The notes under the pieces were generated by a model, which was given only the letters and a program-made list of their open reading frames with translations, was not told the origin of the DNA and did not search any database. This document shows positions 1-13,229 of a stretch of 64,000 nucleotides of DNA, piece by piece (within the stretch, counting starts at the first letter, position 1; each line of letters starts with the position of its first letter). The DNA is taken from NCBI RefSeq assembly GCF_035083965.1, contig NC_089737.1, forward strand, positions 13,567,029-13,631,028, given 5' to 3'. The translations under genes were made by a program, and so were the position numbers. The stretch comes from Branchiostoma lanceolatum (lineage: Eukaryota; Chordata; Leptocardii; Amphioxiformes; Branchiostomatidae).

Positions 1-374
1 ATAACTGATCATGTTCCAATTTGTTTGACGTAGAATCTTAGACCAATGAATAGCAGAGGTTTAGGTTAAATATCAAGTACATGTATCAGGCACATTGATT
101 AAGCAAAAGGAATGATTGCTCATGCTAGATCTTTGGCTGTACGCTCTGAAGACAAGATTATTGCTACATTTAGTAGAATGTTTATCGCACTGATTTTAAA
201 GAAAGAGTGAATAATGATACTAACTTTAGTGCAAAGTCTTGCCCGTAGACTAAAATCGACTACACGATAAATACGATGAATGATAGTTTGAAGCAAAATT
301 TTTAGATACATTATTACTAAATAAGGCATGTACAGCAACGGCTTTATTTTCAAGCTGTTTTCATTGGTTTTCAG

Positions 375-3300
375 GATACTACCTTTCCCAGCGGCTGACG
401 CCGTACGAAAAAATGATGAATGAGGAAAGAGGTCTCGGGGCAGCCGATCCAAGAGCAGAGATCCACGAAAAAGTGCAACAAGCAGGTAAATAAGAAGCTT
501 AAGAAAAATTGCTGATTTTCAAACGGAGATGTACCAGTAGGAGTTCATGAGTCTTTGTCACAATGGAAATCAGTCCTATGGGAGCTTGGGATTCTCTAAC
601 ACCATAGTACAATTCCAAGTTAATTGTTAGCACATATATGTATGCGTAAATTAACAGCCCTAAGATTCCCCAATTCTCCTGACTTAGAGGTATTTTTTTC
701 AAGCTTCTGGGGGTCTGACTAGTGGAAGAGCTACAATAAGCATGATTAAGTTATCCCCTGTCATTTCAAAAGCTTAAGATTGCTAGCCTCCATAGCAGGC
801 TCCATGGGCTTATATACACCTTTTGTTGATGATTTCTTCCGGGTCGTTGGTGCAGCGGTAAATAAACAGATCATCAGCAAAAGGTGTATTATAAGACAAA
901 TGCCCCAAAGAGCCTGCTATGAAGGTTATAGATTGCCTCATCTGTTTTTCTTCGTAGTAAAGAGAGGAATTTCTTCATTCGAACATTTAAAATTACATCT
1001 TTCTTTTGTCTAATTTCCAGGAATTCCTCTGATCCAGGAAACCGACTACCAGATTGTCGAGAACGGCCTTGTCGGGGTGGGAACCTTCGGGAAGGTCTAC
1101 AAGGGGACATATGACGAGGACGAGGTGGCCGTCAAGGAGATACAGATGGGGAGGAAAGTCAAGCTGACTGACCACCAGATCCGCGAAATACAAATCCACG
1201 GGTATGTTATCTTAATAAAAAAAATTGATTATTAGTTTACTTGCATTGCTCTTGTTCTAATGCTTGTTTTCTTATTACGCAAATGATTCCAATAAGCACT
1301 TTGTACTTGCTAACATGAACATGTAAATATATAGATTCGCAGATGAGACCGTTTGTGTTCATATAGCTGACTATTACGTATTGCTAACTTCCCCGTTAAT
1401 AATAACTTTCCTCTTCCGTTGACCCCCATGACCTGAATGGACTGTCCGTCATGTCTGACTAGTTCTATGAACTCTGAACTTTACTTCCCTACTTCACTCC
1501 TGCAGGACCATTGCAGTGACCCCATCTTTCCGCTCACTTCCTGCTTGCCTACTTACAGTGTGTGCGAATAACAACAACAAAAACCGGAAACCAGCAGTGA
1601 CATAAAATTCAAACGAATGTTTTCTCGTTCCCAGGCTGCTACCTGGCCACAAGAACGTTGCCAGTCTTCTCGTGGTGTCCATCGGGAAGAACTTGAGGAT
1701 GATCTGCAACTACATCGACGGCAGGAGTCTGGACGAGATCATCTTTGAAGAGGACGAAATTCCTAAAATCCTCAAGGTAGGCATTCTAGGTCTTTTTGAT
1801 CTTTGTGGTACCAAGCTACGCATTGAAAGGCGTTGCTACAGAGGTTGAGGCTTCTTGCAATAAGTGGACATTAGCGTACCACTTGTTTAGCTGCAGTGCT
1901 AAGACCAGGACCTACTCCGTCACTGGCAGTGTTGTCTTCAGTCACCGCTTTTGCGACTTCAAGTGCTAGTCCAGTGGCTTGTTATCTTGGTCTAGTACTA
2001 GTGTTCCAAAAACTCTGGCCATATGCCTTGTATACAACTGTCGGACTTTATACATTTAAAGAAAAATTTTCAACATTTCATTACATTAATACAAACTTGT
2101 TCTTATTGATTATGAATAAAAAATTGCTTGACGAAAAAAGGAGAGAGACACATTGGGACAGAATCAAACTTTTTTTTCAAAACAAAGATTGGACTCATCA
2201 AATCTTTGACGAGTCTTCTGGTCTTCTTCATGATATTAGTAGCTGAGGACTACTCCGCACACGTGACCTTCTCTAACCCTTGACCTCTTGTCACGTCACA
2301 CTCCGGGAGGTCACGTGTACGAATTATGCAAATTTGGTCCTTATTTGTCTTGAAGAAGACCAAAAGACTGGTCGAAAACTCAGTAAGTCCTATCCTTGTG
2401 TTGGAAAATAGTTTTATTTTTTTCCAAACTGTTGCACACCAACGCATATTTACTTTGATGCCGATGACAGAGACACATATTTTGTCATATTGACATTTTT
2501 CGTCGGTATTACTCTGCAGTATATATCATTCCCCCTTTCTTTGGGACGACGTTCTGACTATATCTTCACTGAATGACGAGTAAGTTAAGACATGTTCTAA
2601 CGTTAACATATGCCCCTTAGTGTATTTGTATGTCTAAGCCAGATCTCTGGATAGCAACTGGACAACGTATGACGTCATCAACAAGATGGCGGACTTTCAC
2701 TACGGCCCAGCGCGTCTTCAACCCCAGTTTATGATGTGACATTTAAAAATATTTTCGCCCGGCTACCCTCATCGTCCATTCTAACTTGTTTTGATATATG
2801 CTAATCGATCCCACACTCTTTTTTCTTTTTATCATTTATAATACGGCACCATGGCTTTTAAACTCACCTACATGCCAATGGGTACACTCGCATCAATCCT
2901 TACTACATTGCTTAGAGTGTTTCTTGGATTTCGAATTCCTTAACAGGGGAAGACGATGAAGGTTGTTAGAGTGTACCCAAGGACGAAACTGCAAGACGAT
3001 TTGAAAAGAAAAATGTTTTCTTAAAAATGCGTTCGTTTAGTTCATCGCAACAGTTAATTGTCGCGCCGCGTGCCTGCGAAGCAGGTGTGTTACGCCGAAG
3101 GGTGGTTATACCGGCTATACAAATACAGATACAGAACATTTCTATATCAGAAAAAGGACGCCATCTTAAAATGACTTGAATGATGAAAAATACCTCCTCC
3201 CAGAGGCGTCGCCAAAAGAAATCCATGGTATAACAACGTTGTCGTTGCCGAACACGCCGTTTCGTCCTGCGTTATGATCTACACTCATATCTTACAAACC

Positions 3301-6300
3301 AATAGCCTGGTATACAACCCTATTGTAGTTGCTGAGTCTCTTCGTCCTCTATATTTGCTAGTTTCGTAAGAGGACGAACGACACTCGGCAGCTATTATAG
3401 GTTTAGATATCAGGTTATAAACTAACGCATCTAATAAATCCTGCCATTTCGCCTATTTTGTCACCCTTTTGCAGAATGATTACAGCACTTTCAGTAACCC
3501 CCTATAACAGCTTAATTCACAGTCTCAACGCAAAGGCTACCTACTACTGCTCACGTGTTTGATTGTCATTTGCAAACGGACGCCCTTCCTTTTCCCAACC
3601 TGTCTCAATGTATTTGTCTTGAGCCCGTGCAGATACCGGCCCACGAGGAGCCGTACGTCGCGCTGCAGATTGCCGAGGGGGTGGCGCATCTTCACGACTG
3701 TGGGATCATCCACCGGGACCTCAAGCCCGAAAACGTCATGGTTCGTATTACACCGCCCTATATCTTTTTATCGACGTTTAAAGTGAGTAGCTCTTTCACG
3801 ACTTGAACGCATCGGGCAACCGATGGATGAAACTCAAAGGTAGTCAAAATTGGAAACCATTTCCATGCAATTTAAGTCAAATGCAAGAATTACCATCTGG
3901 TACTTTATATCAATATGTGCGTATATTAAACCTGAAGGTTGGCAAATGCATTTTCTTCTTGCATGTGTTGATACCTCTAGATATACGAGATTGGACTAAA
4001 TGTAATACATTGCCATAATACATTGATGCCCGACTTGTAGAACACGAAAGGTAGAGTGAACAGAACATAGTAAATGGATGAAAATTCTCATTCATCATCT
4101 CTCATCTATCCCTTGGTCTATTTGATAGGGCCTGCATGCCCCTTTTACGTAGAGCTTAATCGGCCGTTTTAATTTTGCGTATAGCATTGCCGACCACTCC
4201 ATAATTTAGCGTAGAGCGGGCTTTCTGAATTTAGCGTAGAGCGGCTTTCTGAATTTAGCGTATTACGTAGCCGGCCCTCCGAATTTAGCGTAGAGCGTTG
4301 TCGGGACCCCCCCATGCAGGCCCTCATTTGACCCTTGGCCACAGACGATCTGACAACCAGTTCTCCACCCTTTGGTTTTCCGCTCTTTCTATCGTTTCAT
4401 GCCTGTCTCTTCCACCCTCGTAAACCAGGACCGCCTATCGCTCGACGTTGCATCGCGAGCGCAAGCGGCCCTGGTAAAAAGCTTCGCCACATATGGTTAT
4501 GACGACGTCGCCACCAAAACAGCTTCAGCCAATCAGAGGGTTTGCTTCCTCTCATCGGAAGCCAACGCGCAAAGAACGCTGGGAAGCTATCGACCAATCA
4601 GGTTACGTGTTACGGCTAGCTCATTAATTATTCATGAGCTACAACTGCCGTTTGTGCCAAATAAGGTCAGCTCATTAACTTAATTCATGAGTAAGTCTCG
4701 TCGACCTGCCATAACCATATGTGGCGAAGCTTTTTACCAGGGCCGCTTACGCTCGCGATGTAACGTCGAGCGATAGGCGGTCCTGGTTAACGAGGGTGGT
4801 CTCTTCCCATTGTCCACCCCTTTTTCACTTTCTTTCTCTCTGGACGGTCCCTTGCATGATAGTTTTAGCAAAACAAAACTATTTTTCATTTCAGGTTAAC
4901 ACAAAAAGGCACGCGTTCATCTGTGACCTGGGTACTGCTAAAGTTGAGCAGCATAACAACCTGTCCGTGATAGAGAGCATGATGAAACCGGGCAGCCCAA
5001 TCTTCCTCGCCCCGGAATGTTCCGTGGATGGGCTAGACGCAGATTATGCTTCGGATATTTGGTCATTGGGCTGTACTTTGGCAGGTACGTTATGATTTGA
5101 ATTCAAATAATCATGTAGCTAGAAGGGTTGACCAATCAGGAACCCGCATTTGATCTTGAATGTAAGGCTGGCCCCTTGTAACAGCAATTAGCTAGTCGGG
5201 CAGACTTGGCTGCTGTACATTGTACACAGCCGAACAAATAAATACATCTTGAATGTCACAGAACGCCGTACTACCATCGGTTGGTTAACAGTCATGGTTT
5301 GTTGCGATTATTCACCGATAATTGCTCTATCAACTTCAGGCGAAAAATTCCACGTAATCGTTCAGGTATTTCTGGTATACATGGTAGATGTGTAATTAAA
5401 TAAATGTAGCTAGGTATAGGCAATAAGCAAGTTGTCATAAATTGATTAACATTGACTGAAAGCGCCAAACGAGAGGAGCTTGTGCAATTTTATTCCTTAT
5501 CAGCAGTAGCAATGATACAACTACAAAACCTAGACTAAGTGTATTTTCCCTTTTAGTGTTTTAAACTTAAAGGTTTTATTTTTTCAAGCTTCCTGGTATT
5601 GCTATTTGTAAACTGACAATTGGTTGACCTTTTCGAAACTACAGAGCTATTCGCACGTGAAGAAATCTGGGAGACGGAAGACATAGAGTTTGAACTCAAG
5701 GGGCATCTCAAGAACAGGAAAGAACCTGACGGGCTGAAAGATGTCAGGGAGCCATTCAAGGTAAGATTACTATCATCCTAATCATAGTGATAACTTCAGA
5801 ATGTAAGGAAAAGGAAAATGATCTCGAACCAGTTTAGCTCAAATGAACTAAATGAACAGATGAGCTAATCTTCCACTGGTCGTGACAGAGAAGACAGACG
5901 CTATGTACAGTATTTGCAAGTTCATTGTACCGGGGAAATTCCCCTTAGGCTAGCTCTTTTCGACAAACACAAGGAGGCCCTGTACAAGACGTTTACGTTT
6001 ATTTGATGTATTGTAGCAGAGAAAGGTCCGACAGAATTAATGTGCAGTGATTAATCATTTCATATGGTAGGGTAAACAGAGTACGCTTAACGATTAGTAA
6101 ATTGAATGCTCACACTGTATGCTCATACACCTACAACTGCCTTAAGAAGCGAAAAGAAATTGAACATGTACATAGCGGTATTGATTAGTATTTAGATGTA
6201 GTTAGATATCACATTTCTGTTATCACTGTAACTATACTTCTGCTTGTCACCATGACCTGTACTTTATTAGCTCATCAGAGCATAAACGTGCAATAAAGGT

Positions 6301-6842
6301 CTTTGATTCATTCATTTATTGAGAAGTTGTAGGATGCTGTCTAAATCATTAAGCCACAGGTATGGACGACATCTATTATTGAAACCTCAAATATCAATGG
6401 CATCAGTGAATGGGTGGGAAAAAGCGCATGTTAAGTTTGTAAATTAAACTTTGTGGTTAGTAGCACGAACACTAATCAAGGTTATGGCTTACAAGTCAAG
6501 CAAAAGACAAGCAGCGATGGGGAAGACAATACAAACAGAGGATACTACATTTTTGAAATAATTTTTATCGCTATAGATATCATATATCATCATTATGTAA
6601 GTTACATGTATATTTTCATAGTGTTATTATTATCATTATTATCATATATTTATCAAGATATTACCCTGTTTCAGACCCTTGTCAGAAAGCTGCTCAGCTA
6701 TGACCCAAAGAACAGAATAACCGCCTTCGACGCCGTCACGGAACTCCAGAAGACCTTCGACTGGAAGAAGTACGAACAGTACAAGGACCTCACCAGCAAG
6801 CCTGGGTTCAGGAAGAGGAGAGCTCTCAGCGCCCCAAGCTAA
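375..6842 (+). CDS. Ser/Thr-type protein kinase (5' partial, seven exons in window)
   Basis: Exons by frame and GT-AG sites: 375-485, 1021-1201, 1635-1776, 3633-3740, 4895-5084, 5645-5760, 6675-6842 (TAA). Intron phases join without a break and give 337 residues. The first exon seen begins after an acceptor with two leftover bases, so the start lies upstream of the window. Kinase landmarks in order: glycine loop [17 protein letters not shown] lysine, a helix-C glutamate in IREIQIHG, catalytic loop [10 protein letters not shown], metal-binding Asp in CDLGTAK (DLG instead of DFG), APE in FLAPEC, DIWSLGC, and the late Arg in DPKNRIT. All residues needed for catalysis are present. The protein ends about 35 residues after the kinase domain with a basic tail ([11 protein letters not shown]). 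It would phosphorylate protein Ser/Thr; substrate and subfamily are not recognised. No signal peptide or membrane segment is visible in the part present. Confidence 0.85.
784..928. mobile_element. MITE-like foldback element, family 'AGCCTCCATAGCAGGCTC', copy 1
   Basis: The arm TAGCCTCCATAGCAGGCTC near 784-802 returns inverted at the right end (AGCCTGCTATGAAGG). The inner arms ACACCTTTTG and CAAAAGGTGT are also paired. It lies in a kinase intron, about 90 bases before the acceptor of the 1021 exon. A second copy with the same ends is at 37119-37283. No coding capacity; a non-autonomous DNA element is inferred. Confidence 0.6.
2140..2430. mobile_element. Imperfect foldback element in kinase intron
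   Basis: The segment around 2175-2240 (GTCTTCTGGTCTTCTTCATG) reappears inverted around 2340-2425 (GAAGAAGACCAAAAGACTGG). Arms are about 80 bases and imperfect, and the ends are not sharply defined. Non-autonomous element inferred. Confidence 0.4.
3306..3414. mobile_element. Short foldback element in kinase intron
   Basis: About 45-base arms, roughly three-quarters identical: the left starts CCTGGTATACAACCC and ends CGTCCTCT, the right starts AGAGGACGAACG and ends GATATCAGG. The loop is about 17 bases. No coding content. Confidence 0.45.
4200..4305. repeat. Minisatellite with GAATTTAGCGTAGAGCG core
   Basis: The core AATTTAGCGTAGAGCG or a close variant occurs four to five times at 22-30 base spacing within the kinase intron. 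Not coding. Confidence 0.7.
4412..4799. mobile_element. 388-bp foldback (MITE-like) element with 6-bp target duplication
   Basis: The ends are CCACCCTCGTAAACCAGG and its inverted partner CCTGGTTAACGAGGGTGG. Inverted arms run about 88 bases (4412-4500 and 4710-4799) and include the shared GAAGCTTTTTACCAGGGCC stretch on the opposite strand. The hexamer TCTCTT flanks both sides (4406-4411 and 4800-4805), which fits a target-site duplication. The interior has no open frame of note. It sits in the kinase intron, ending 95 bases before the exon at 4895. Confidence 0.8.
5811..5947. repeat. Dispersed repeat, copy 1 (second copy 43377-43508)
   Basis: About 135 bases nearly identical to 43377-43508, from GGAAAATGATCTCGAACC to ACCGGGGAAATTCCCCT, with only a handful of differences. 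The second copy is fused to a tRNA-like head, so this is probably the non-tRNA body of the same SINE. It lies in the intron after the kinase exon ending at 5760. Confidence 0.7.
6130..6320. repeat. Dispersed repeat resembling a retroelement 3' tail
   Basis: Shares GCCTTAAGAAGCGA, TCACCATGACCTGTACTT and CAATAAAGGTCTTT with 60237-60428 in the same order. The polyadenylation-like AATAAA and following ATTCATTC runs suggest the 3' end of a non-LTR retroelement; this is inference. Confidence 0.5.
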
Positions 6843-9800
6843 ATCAACCTAACAGGGCTGGACTCTTGTTTAATACATCACATGACATTGTATATTTGTG
6901 GCAGCACGCACATTCGTCTCCAGAACGTATATACTGGCAATCAGGCGTCTAAGGCCAAATCGCGTATATCAGGATCATATCCTAGTCTCTACCAGACTAA
7001 GTACGCCGGCTATATAGGGAGTTAATTTTCAAGGAGGGTTTCGTCACCATACGGATTCGTATGTAGGCCCTGCAGCGCTGATGTTGACCTTACCGTGGAC
7101 TAACTGTACTGGCCAATTATTCATTTTTTTGCCGAATTCTATGATCCATACCACCGTAGGAAGGTCTGGTTGAGGCTTATAATATCTTATGCAACGTTGA
7201 CCAAGTATCCCTCTGACTGACACCGTGACGAATTCTATTACAACTACCATAAAACAACTCCCGTACATGCCTGATAAGTTATAACGCATTGCAACTATGG
7301 TTCCATGTCAATCAAGGACATAAACGGTGATCATGACTTGCGTCTGCACGTTACGTTCTGGGTACATGCTCTTGGTTGCGCTGTAATATTTCTATGGAGA
7401 AGAATGGCAGGTACGAAAAATATGACGATTAGTACTAGTTGTCTCTAGCTAGGAAGAGGAAAATGTGTTTGACGAAGAGTGCAAAATTATCTATTACCTT
7501 GAACCAATTAAGGGCTCAATCTTTTGACAATTAAACCATAGCAACATCATGACCATGGGTGCTATACAAAATCAAATATGACAAACAAAAAACGACAGAA
7601 ATTTAGACCGATATTTGTACAACATTATACAGCTGATTGCTGAGATCCGAGGCCGGGATAATGTTTTATTTATTTATTAATTTGTATAAAGAAAATGTAT
7701 ATGTTAAGGTTTTTACTGTTGATCGGATGGTGAGAGAAAAATCCTAGGAGTGATTTAGAAGATAGATATATTAAATATGGAAAAACTACTTGTAATATAG
7801 CATGATATATAGCTGTATAGGTCAATTTGACGTGATGATTACACTAGTCACTTGTTATAGATATATCATATGTATAAACTATTACTACTATGTAGTGTCA
7901 GAATGTAGAGACTATACGGTGCTGTACACATGTGTTTTATTTAACGTTACACGAACTGATTTTCTAGAATAGACTAACATTTTGTGTCCGTAGTAATGAT
8001 ATTATGTAAACTCCAACGCCGAAGTAGATATACAGTATTTGATACAGCAAAATATAGCACTTTAAAATAGCTAACTATTCAGTTAATTTTACGTTTACTC
8101 TTTACAAATTAAGTACGTACTAAGCTTGTACAATACCAACACTACCATTCAAACAAACTGAGGGCATATCTTTCTACTATCACTGTTGTAAATAAATTTT
8201 CAACAAGGGCTACACTATTTATTTTGTGTACAATGGTTGAGGTCAAACTGTCTGCAAATGGCTGGCAATATATGGATCATGTAGCGAAGATATTGGTAGG
8301 TATATGTATCTAGACAAGCGTGCATGTGATAAAACAAAGTTATGCCGTATTGTTAGCACTGCTGTTAGCACTAAATTTATCAGCAGCATTATGTTCTTTA
8401 TTTTGATTTACTTCGCTTATTTGAAATGTGCCATATATCATCTTTCAATCACAAGTTATGTGGTTTCTTTATGGCAAAAGCGGTTAGGAAAACGATACAA
8501 GAAACAACGGGGTTGCATATCCCTCGCACACGTATTCTATGTGAATAGCAAACATGCTTCTTCGACACGACCTTTTACCAACAGCAATATCGTCTGTAAA
8601 TAGAAATAACCTCAGGTCTACATTGGTGAGATTTGTTGGCTACCAAAAACGCACTGTTCGCTATTCTAAGTTTACTGCTATACGCACGTACAAAGTTAAC
8701 ATGCATCCATTTGTTGAACACAACAAGCAAACCACTGGCCATTAGCAATGACTTGAGGTCACAATAAAGGCAACCTAATATCATAATCGTGATCGACGTT
8801 GATGGGTATAAATGCACCGTCTACTAACCGTGCTCTAGATTTACTGCTATACGCACGCACAGAGTACATCTGTGTCCATTTGTTGAACACAACAAGCAGA
8901 GCGCTGGTCATTAGTAATGGCTTTAGGTCACAATGAAGGCAACCTAATATCATTATCGTGATCGACGTTGATGTGGATGAGAAGTTTGATGATAAAAAAT
9001 GTTACAAATTTATGTGCACCTCAAGCATGTTTAGGGGTCACGTTGCGAACGCACGCGATGAGGGTCTTGGCTTTGACATTGAATGTTGAAGCTGTAACCT
9101 TAAAGGTCAACGAATTAGATTAAAATCCCAACCGCTGACAGCGCGTTTGCAACCCCAACCTTAAAGCGAACGAAAATCAGCTCTGTGCGTCGTTTAACTG
9201 TTCAAGACCATAGCTATAACTTTGCCGTAATATGGCAAATGCTGTGAGTGAAGTAAAAACTCCGATAAGTCTTGTCAGTGATTCAAGTTGGAGTTGATGA
9301 TAATCAAAATTCTGTCGAGCTGCTATGAAATTCCGATGTAGAGACAGATCGCGTTAAAATCGCCGCGAATAGCGTGAAAATATGTACGTCGCGTATGTAG
9401 GACTGCTGCTTACAAGACGGAAAGCTTTGGGGAGACTGAAATAACGCCTGCTCTGGTCATCACGCTTTGTTCATCCCTTGAGCACGCATCGTTCACGTGA
9501 CAGATTGGGATTGCAGTAGCGATTGCCAGCCAATAGCCATCAAGCCAGCTTTTCTGGGAATTGAATGACTAAGATGTTTGTTCAGTTAGGCTGACACAAT
9601 ACATGACGCAGACGACACTGTCATTTATTCTAAACAATACAGGTCGTTTTATCTACAAGCATATCTGGCTTACACGATTTACACCCGTCATCTGATGTCA
9701 TCTTATTCAAAGGTTTTATGTCAACATCAACTTACTTATATTATCTCTCACACTCACTTAGTCTTTAGTTTTCTCAATGGATTCATGGTTTTCTCTTTCT

Positions 9801-10923
9801 CTCATCCACTTTCTGTATCACATAGGACAGACACAACGTATACACTCTGATAAGACTAAAGGCTTCCCAAAAACTTTTTGTTTTAATAGCAAGTGACTTC
9901 ACTTACTTGTCTTGTGTTGGGTGCATCTTCCTCTGCAACACCATGGCAGCCCAGAAGCTTCTATCCTACATGGCCTTCCCCATGCCGTCAGCATGTACCC
10001 TAGTATCTTTCTTCAGCACAATTTCATGTAGGTGCGGGATAGTCTTCTGACCTTCTTTTCCAATATGCACAGCACCAAGTTTGACACTACATCTTGTGTT
10101 TTCTAACAGTGTCTGCAAAACTCTGAAGACTGGCTAGTGTTTTATTACATAGTTTGGGCAGTCCAGCATAAATACCATTTCATGAGCAAGTTGCCATTTT
10201 CAATCCTTCTGTAATTTTTTTAACAATAACTGAAGTAGGTATTGAGAACCAAATTCTGTTGTTTCAATGGATTTAGTATTATGACTATTTGTTTATTTTT
10301 CTGTGTATAGTTAGTACTAGTTCTTAATGACCAGTGTACTTAGCCCCTTGGGTATAGAAACAATAAAGGTATTCAATCATTTGGGTATAACAGCATTAGA
10401 TGATATGAGAAAGAATAGTGGGCATACTTTCTCTTAAAAAAATGCCATAGCAATCAAAAAAATGTATCATGCACAAGCATGCAAATACATTAAACTTGTC
10501 AGTACATGTTTGGATTTTCCTTCAATCCATATTGTTAATGATCATGACAGATTTCTTCATACTTTGTCATTATAGTGCACTACCTCTAGTGAAGATAATA
10601 AAATTGCAATAACAAGATATACAAAGAATTCCTTCCCTGCACAACTACACGTGTAACATGTAACAGAACAATCATGATATTAGTTAAGTTACTTTCTGTA
10701 GTACAGTACCTCAATAGATATTGACATCTACTCAACTCAAAGATATCTAGTTTGTTATTCCAACGTGAAAGGTGGCTATAAGAAAAAAGGACTTCAGTAA
10801 CAAAAGTAGTGACTGTAACAAACAGTAACAAACAAATGTAATAACTACTTACCTACCATAATAAGAATGTACATGTATGGATGTGAATGTACAATGTAAT
10901 ATGGTTACACAAGTTTTTATAGT
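6843..10923. other. Intergenic region between kinase and SSBP1
   Basis: AT-rich sequence with no supportable exon. It holds a dispersed repeat at about 6985-7180 that is shared with 26665-26970 (ACCAGACTAAGTACGC and TACCGTGGACTAACTG landmarks). A tandem pair sits at 8670-8985, and an AATAAAGG-type retroelement tail at about 10320-10378. The rest shows nothing recognisable. Confidence 0.6.
8670..8985. repeat. Two tandem copies of a ~167-bp unit
   Basis: Landmarks TTTACTGCTATACGCACG, CATTTGTTGAACACAACAAG and GTGATCGACGTTGATG occur in the same order in both halves, with the second copy about 167 bases downstream. Short open frames here are a consequence of the repeat and are not genes. Confidence 0.75.
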
Positions 10924-13179
10924 TTACATGTCTTCTTGCTCGTCCATGTCATCTCTGGCACCATCCTTGGACAAGAAGATGATGTTGTCTGGAAGCAAAT
11001 AGAACAAAAAGGATAATCACAGTTATCAACTGCCAAAAATTGAGAGCAAAATGGCACGAGAAATAAGTCTGATTTTTAAACATATTGTACATCAATTCCT
11101 TGCAAGATGGGAAACAACAGACGATAAAACAGAGAGTGATTAAGTGCATGAGTGATTGTATATATAACCAATTGGTTTACACATCCTAATAACATTATTA
11201 GGAAACAATATAATAAAATAGTACTACAAAATGCACACTGAAACACAAGTGAAGAATCATATTACACATGTATAAGCAATTGTCTTACATAATCCAACAT
11301 TATAGGAAAGAATATGAGAGTACTACCAAACAAAAGATGAAGCAAAACTGAAGAATTCATAACAGTACCTGCAATAACACTTGTGATTCGCTGTCCCTCG
11401 TACATAGTTGTGTCTATCTTCCCGGTCAGATACACTCTATGCCTAAAGGGATAAATGTTACATTGAAATTACAATGAAGAAGTTAAAGGTAAATCATTTG
11501 AGTATATTTAAAAGTTAACTGTTTAGAACTCGTGACATATTTTACACATTTGAACGAATTGAACATATTACACCTTTGAACATACTGACACTCAAACATA
11601 TTGAAAATATACTGAACATTTGTCCAATGTCATAGGACACTCAAACATATCAAACATCTGAAGACACACTGAAGAGTCTACCATATTTTCCAGTAACTGG
11701 AAGATTTCTCACCCTTTCTTGATGTATTGTAGAGCCAAATCTTTGAGACCAGGCTGGAAAACTGCTATTCTGTGCCACGTTGTCTTCTCCATCGGACCTG
11801 ACAACAACAACACAAAAAAAGCTAATTTCTTGCCTTAGACTTGGAACATTTTGGCCTTTATCCCATTCGGGAAGTGTTGACCAACTAATGGGTTAATCTT
11901 CAAAACAAAAAAGTCATCTATATGTTTCTTTGACTGTAAATTAGCTTTTTCTACAGCACTCTAAGCATTCTGTTTCAAAAGACATATTTGACTTATTTTG
12001 TTGCCAGTATCATAAGATTTTTGGAAGAGGGCACATGATTTTTTTATATAGGCGCCTGCAAGTTTCCTCCGATTCCCCCTGTCAGAGATCTGTATACACC
12101 CTCCTTGTTCTGCACCATCATGCCACCTCTCTATTGGTTGTATGTAAGACAAATGCAAATCTAGAATACTGTATTTGTGAATACTTTGATACAGACCCTC
12201 CTCCCCTGTCCATCTCTCGTTGGTGGCCATGCTGAAGACAGTTACAGAACGGTTCCCCAGACCTCCCCGAAGCTGTGGGTCCTGTCCTACGCGGCCAAGC
12301 AGGGTCACCTGGTTCACAGCTAGAAATTAAAACAGAATGACCATGCGGCAAGAATGACTATGCTTCCTTATGCACATACAATGTTTAAGTCAACTGTCAT
12401 CATTCTGCCAGAAAGACTGGCATAGGACAGCCACAATAAAGGGCAAGAGTGGCACCGTTAAAAATGAGACAAAAATCTCTATATCATTCATACACAATAT
12501 CAACACTGAAGTTGACTTGAATATTGTGGCTATTGGCAGGCTGTTCCGTGTCCATAGTGCAAAAAAGGGATATTAACAGGCTATGTACTGTCAAGGACAT
12601 TATATAGTGGCCTTGGTACTGTTATTTGCCCGGATAACTGTACTGTGCAACTCTAATGCGTGGTTAACCTGTCAATAACCTCTGTGTACTTGAATGATAA
12701 AAGGATGCATGAACCCTCACATTTCTCTCTCATTGGAAGATTGATAGCCTGTTCTGTCATCCCCTCACATCTCAGCAAGCCTCTCTGCAACTGTAGACAC
12801 AAACAATGGTGGCACGGTGGCATTGTGGTTAGGGTTGTTAACTCAGAATCTACTATACAGTTTCTGAGTCTGAATTCCCGACAGGCCCCAAAATATTGCC
12901 CTTGGGAAATGTACCAATTTCCTTACTCAATTCATGTCCCTATATAATTGCTTCAAATAATCTAAGTACGCAAACCAAAGCCTTACAATTACGTAACGTT
13001 GATATTAGAGACCATACAATGAATCATATTTCGGAAGCAACATGTGTTATTTTTTCTGCCCCTCCTCTTCGCAACCCATGTGCCTCTTTGACATTTGACA
13101 AACCGGGAAACCAACGAAACGTCTCTGACTGAAACAACCTTACCTGAAATACCGACGATCTCAAACCTCTCCCCAACAT
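10924..13179 (-). CDS. SSBP1: Mitochondrial single-stranded DNA-binding protein
   Basis: Six exons on the minus strand: 13179-13144, 12790-12721, 12319-12185, 11797-11713, 11442-11369, 10988-10924, giving 154 residues with consistent phases. Exon 1 ([12 protein letters not shown]) is short and arginine-rich, as expected of a mitochondrial presequence. The OB-fold is plain: [64 protein letters not shown], and C-terminal [14 protein letters not shown] with an acidic tail. Human SSBP1 is 148 residues with the same order. It coats single-stranded mtDNA during replication. The exon 3 donor (GTATTC) is weak but keeps the LYQ residues that match the family; a GTCTGT donor slightly upstream would shorten this loop. 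Exon 2 is the least conserved and the least certain. Confidence 0.9.
12808..12960 (+). mobile_element. tRNA-derived SINE fragment
   Basis: An A-box-like stretch GTGGCATTGTGGTTAGGG is followed at tRNA spacing by a B-box-like GAGTCTGAATTCCC, then a non-tRNA body with TTGCCCTTGGGAAATG. It lies in SSBP1 intron 1. A degenerate relative (GAGTTTGGATCCTTAGCAGG) is at about 19410-19500. Confidence 0.55.
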
Positions 13180-13229
13180 TGTCATCAACAAATCCTAACT
13201 TGTACTCAAACAAATAACGTTACAAAAGG

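Noticed and set aside
13144-13213. SSBP1 start in the frame [20 protein letters not shown]
   Set aside because: That frame has no ATG and does not look like a presequence. The ATG at 13179 gives [12 protein letters not shown] and phases correctly through exon 2 to the conserved [11 protein letters not shown].
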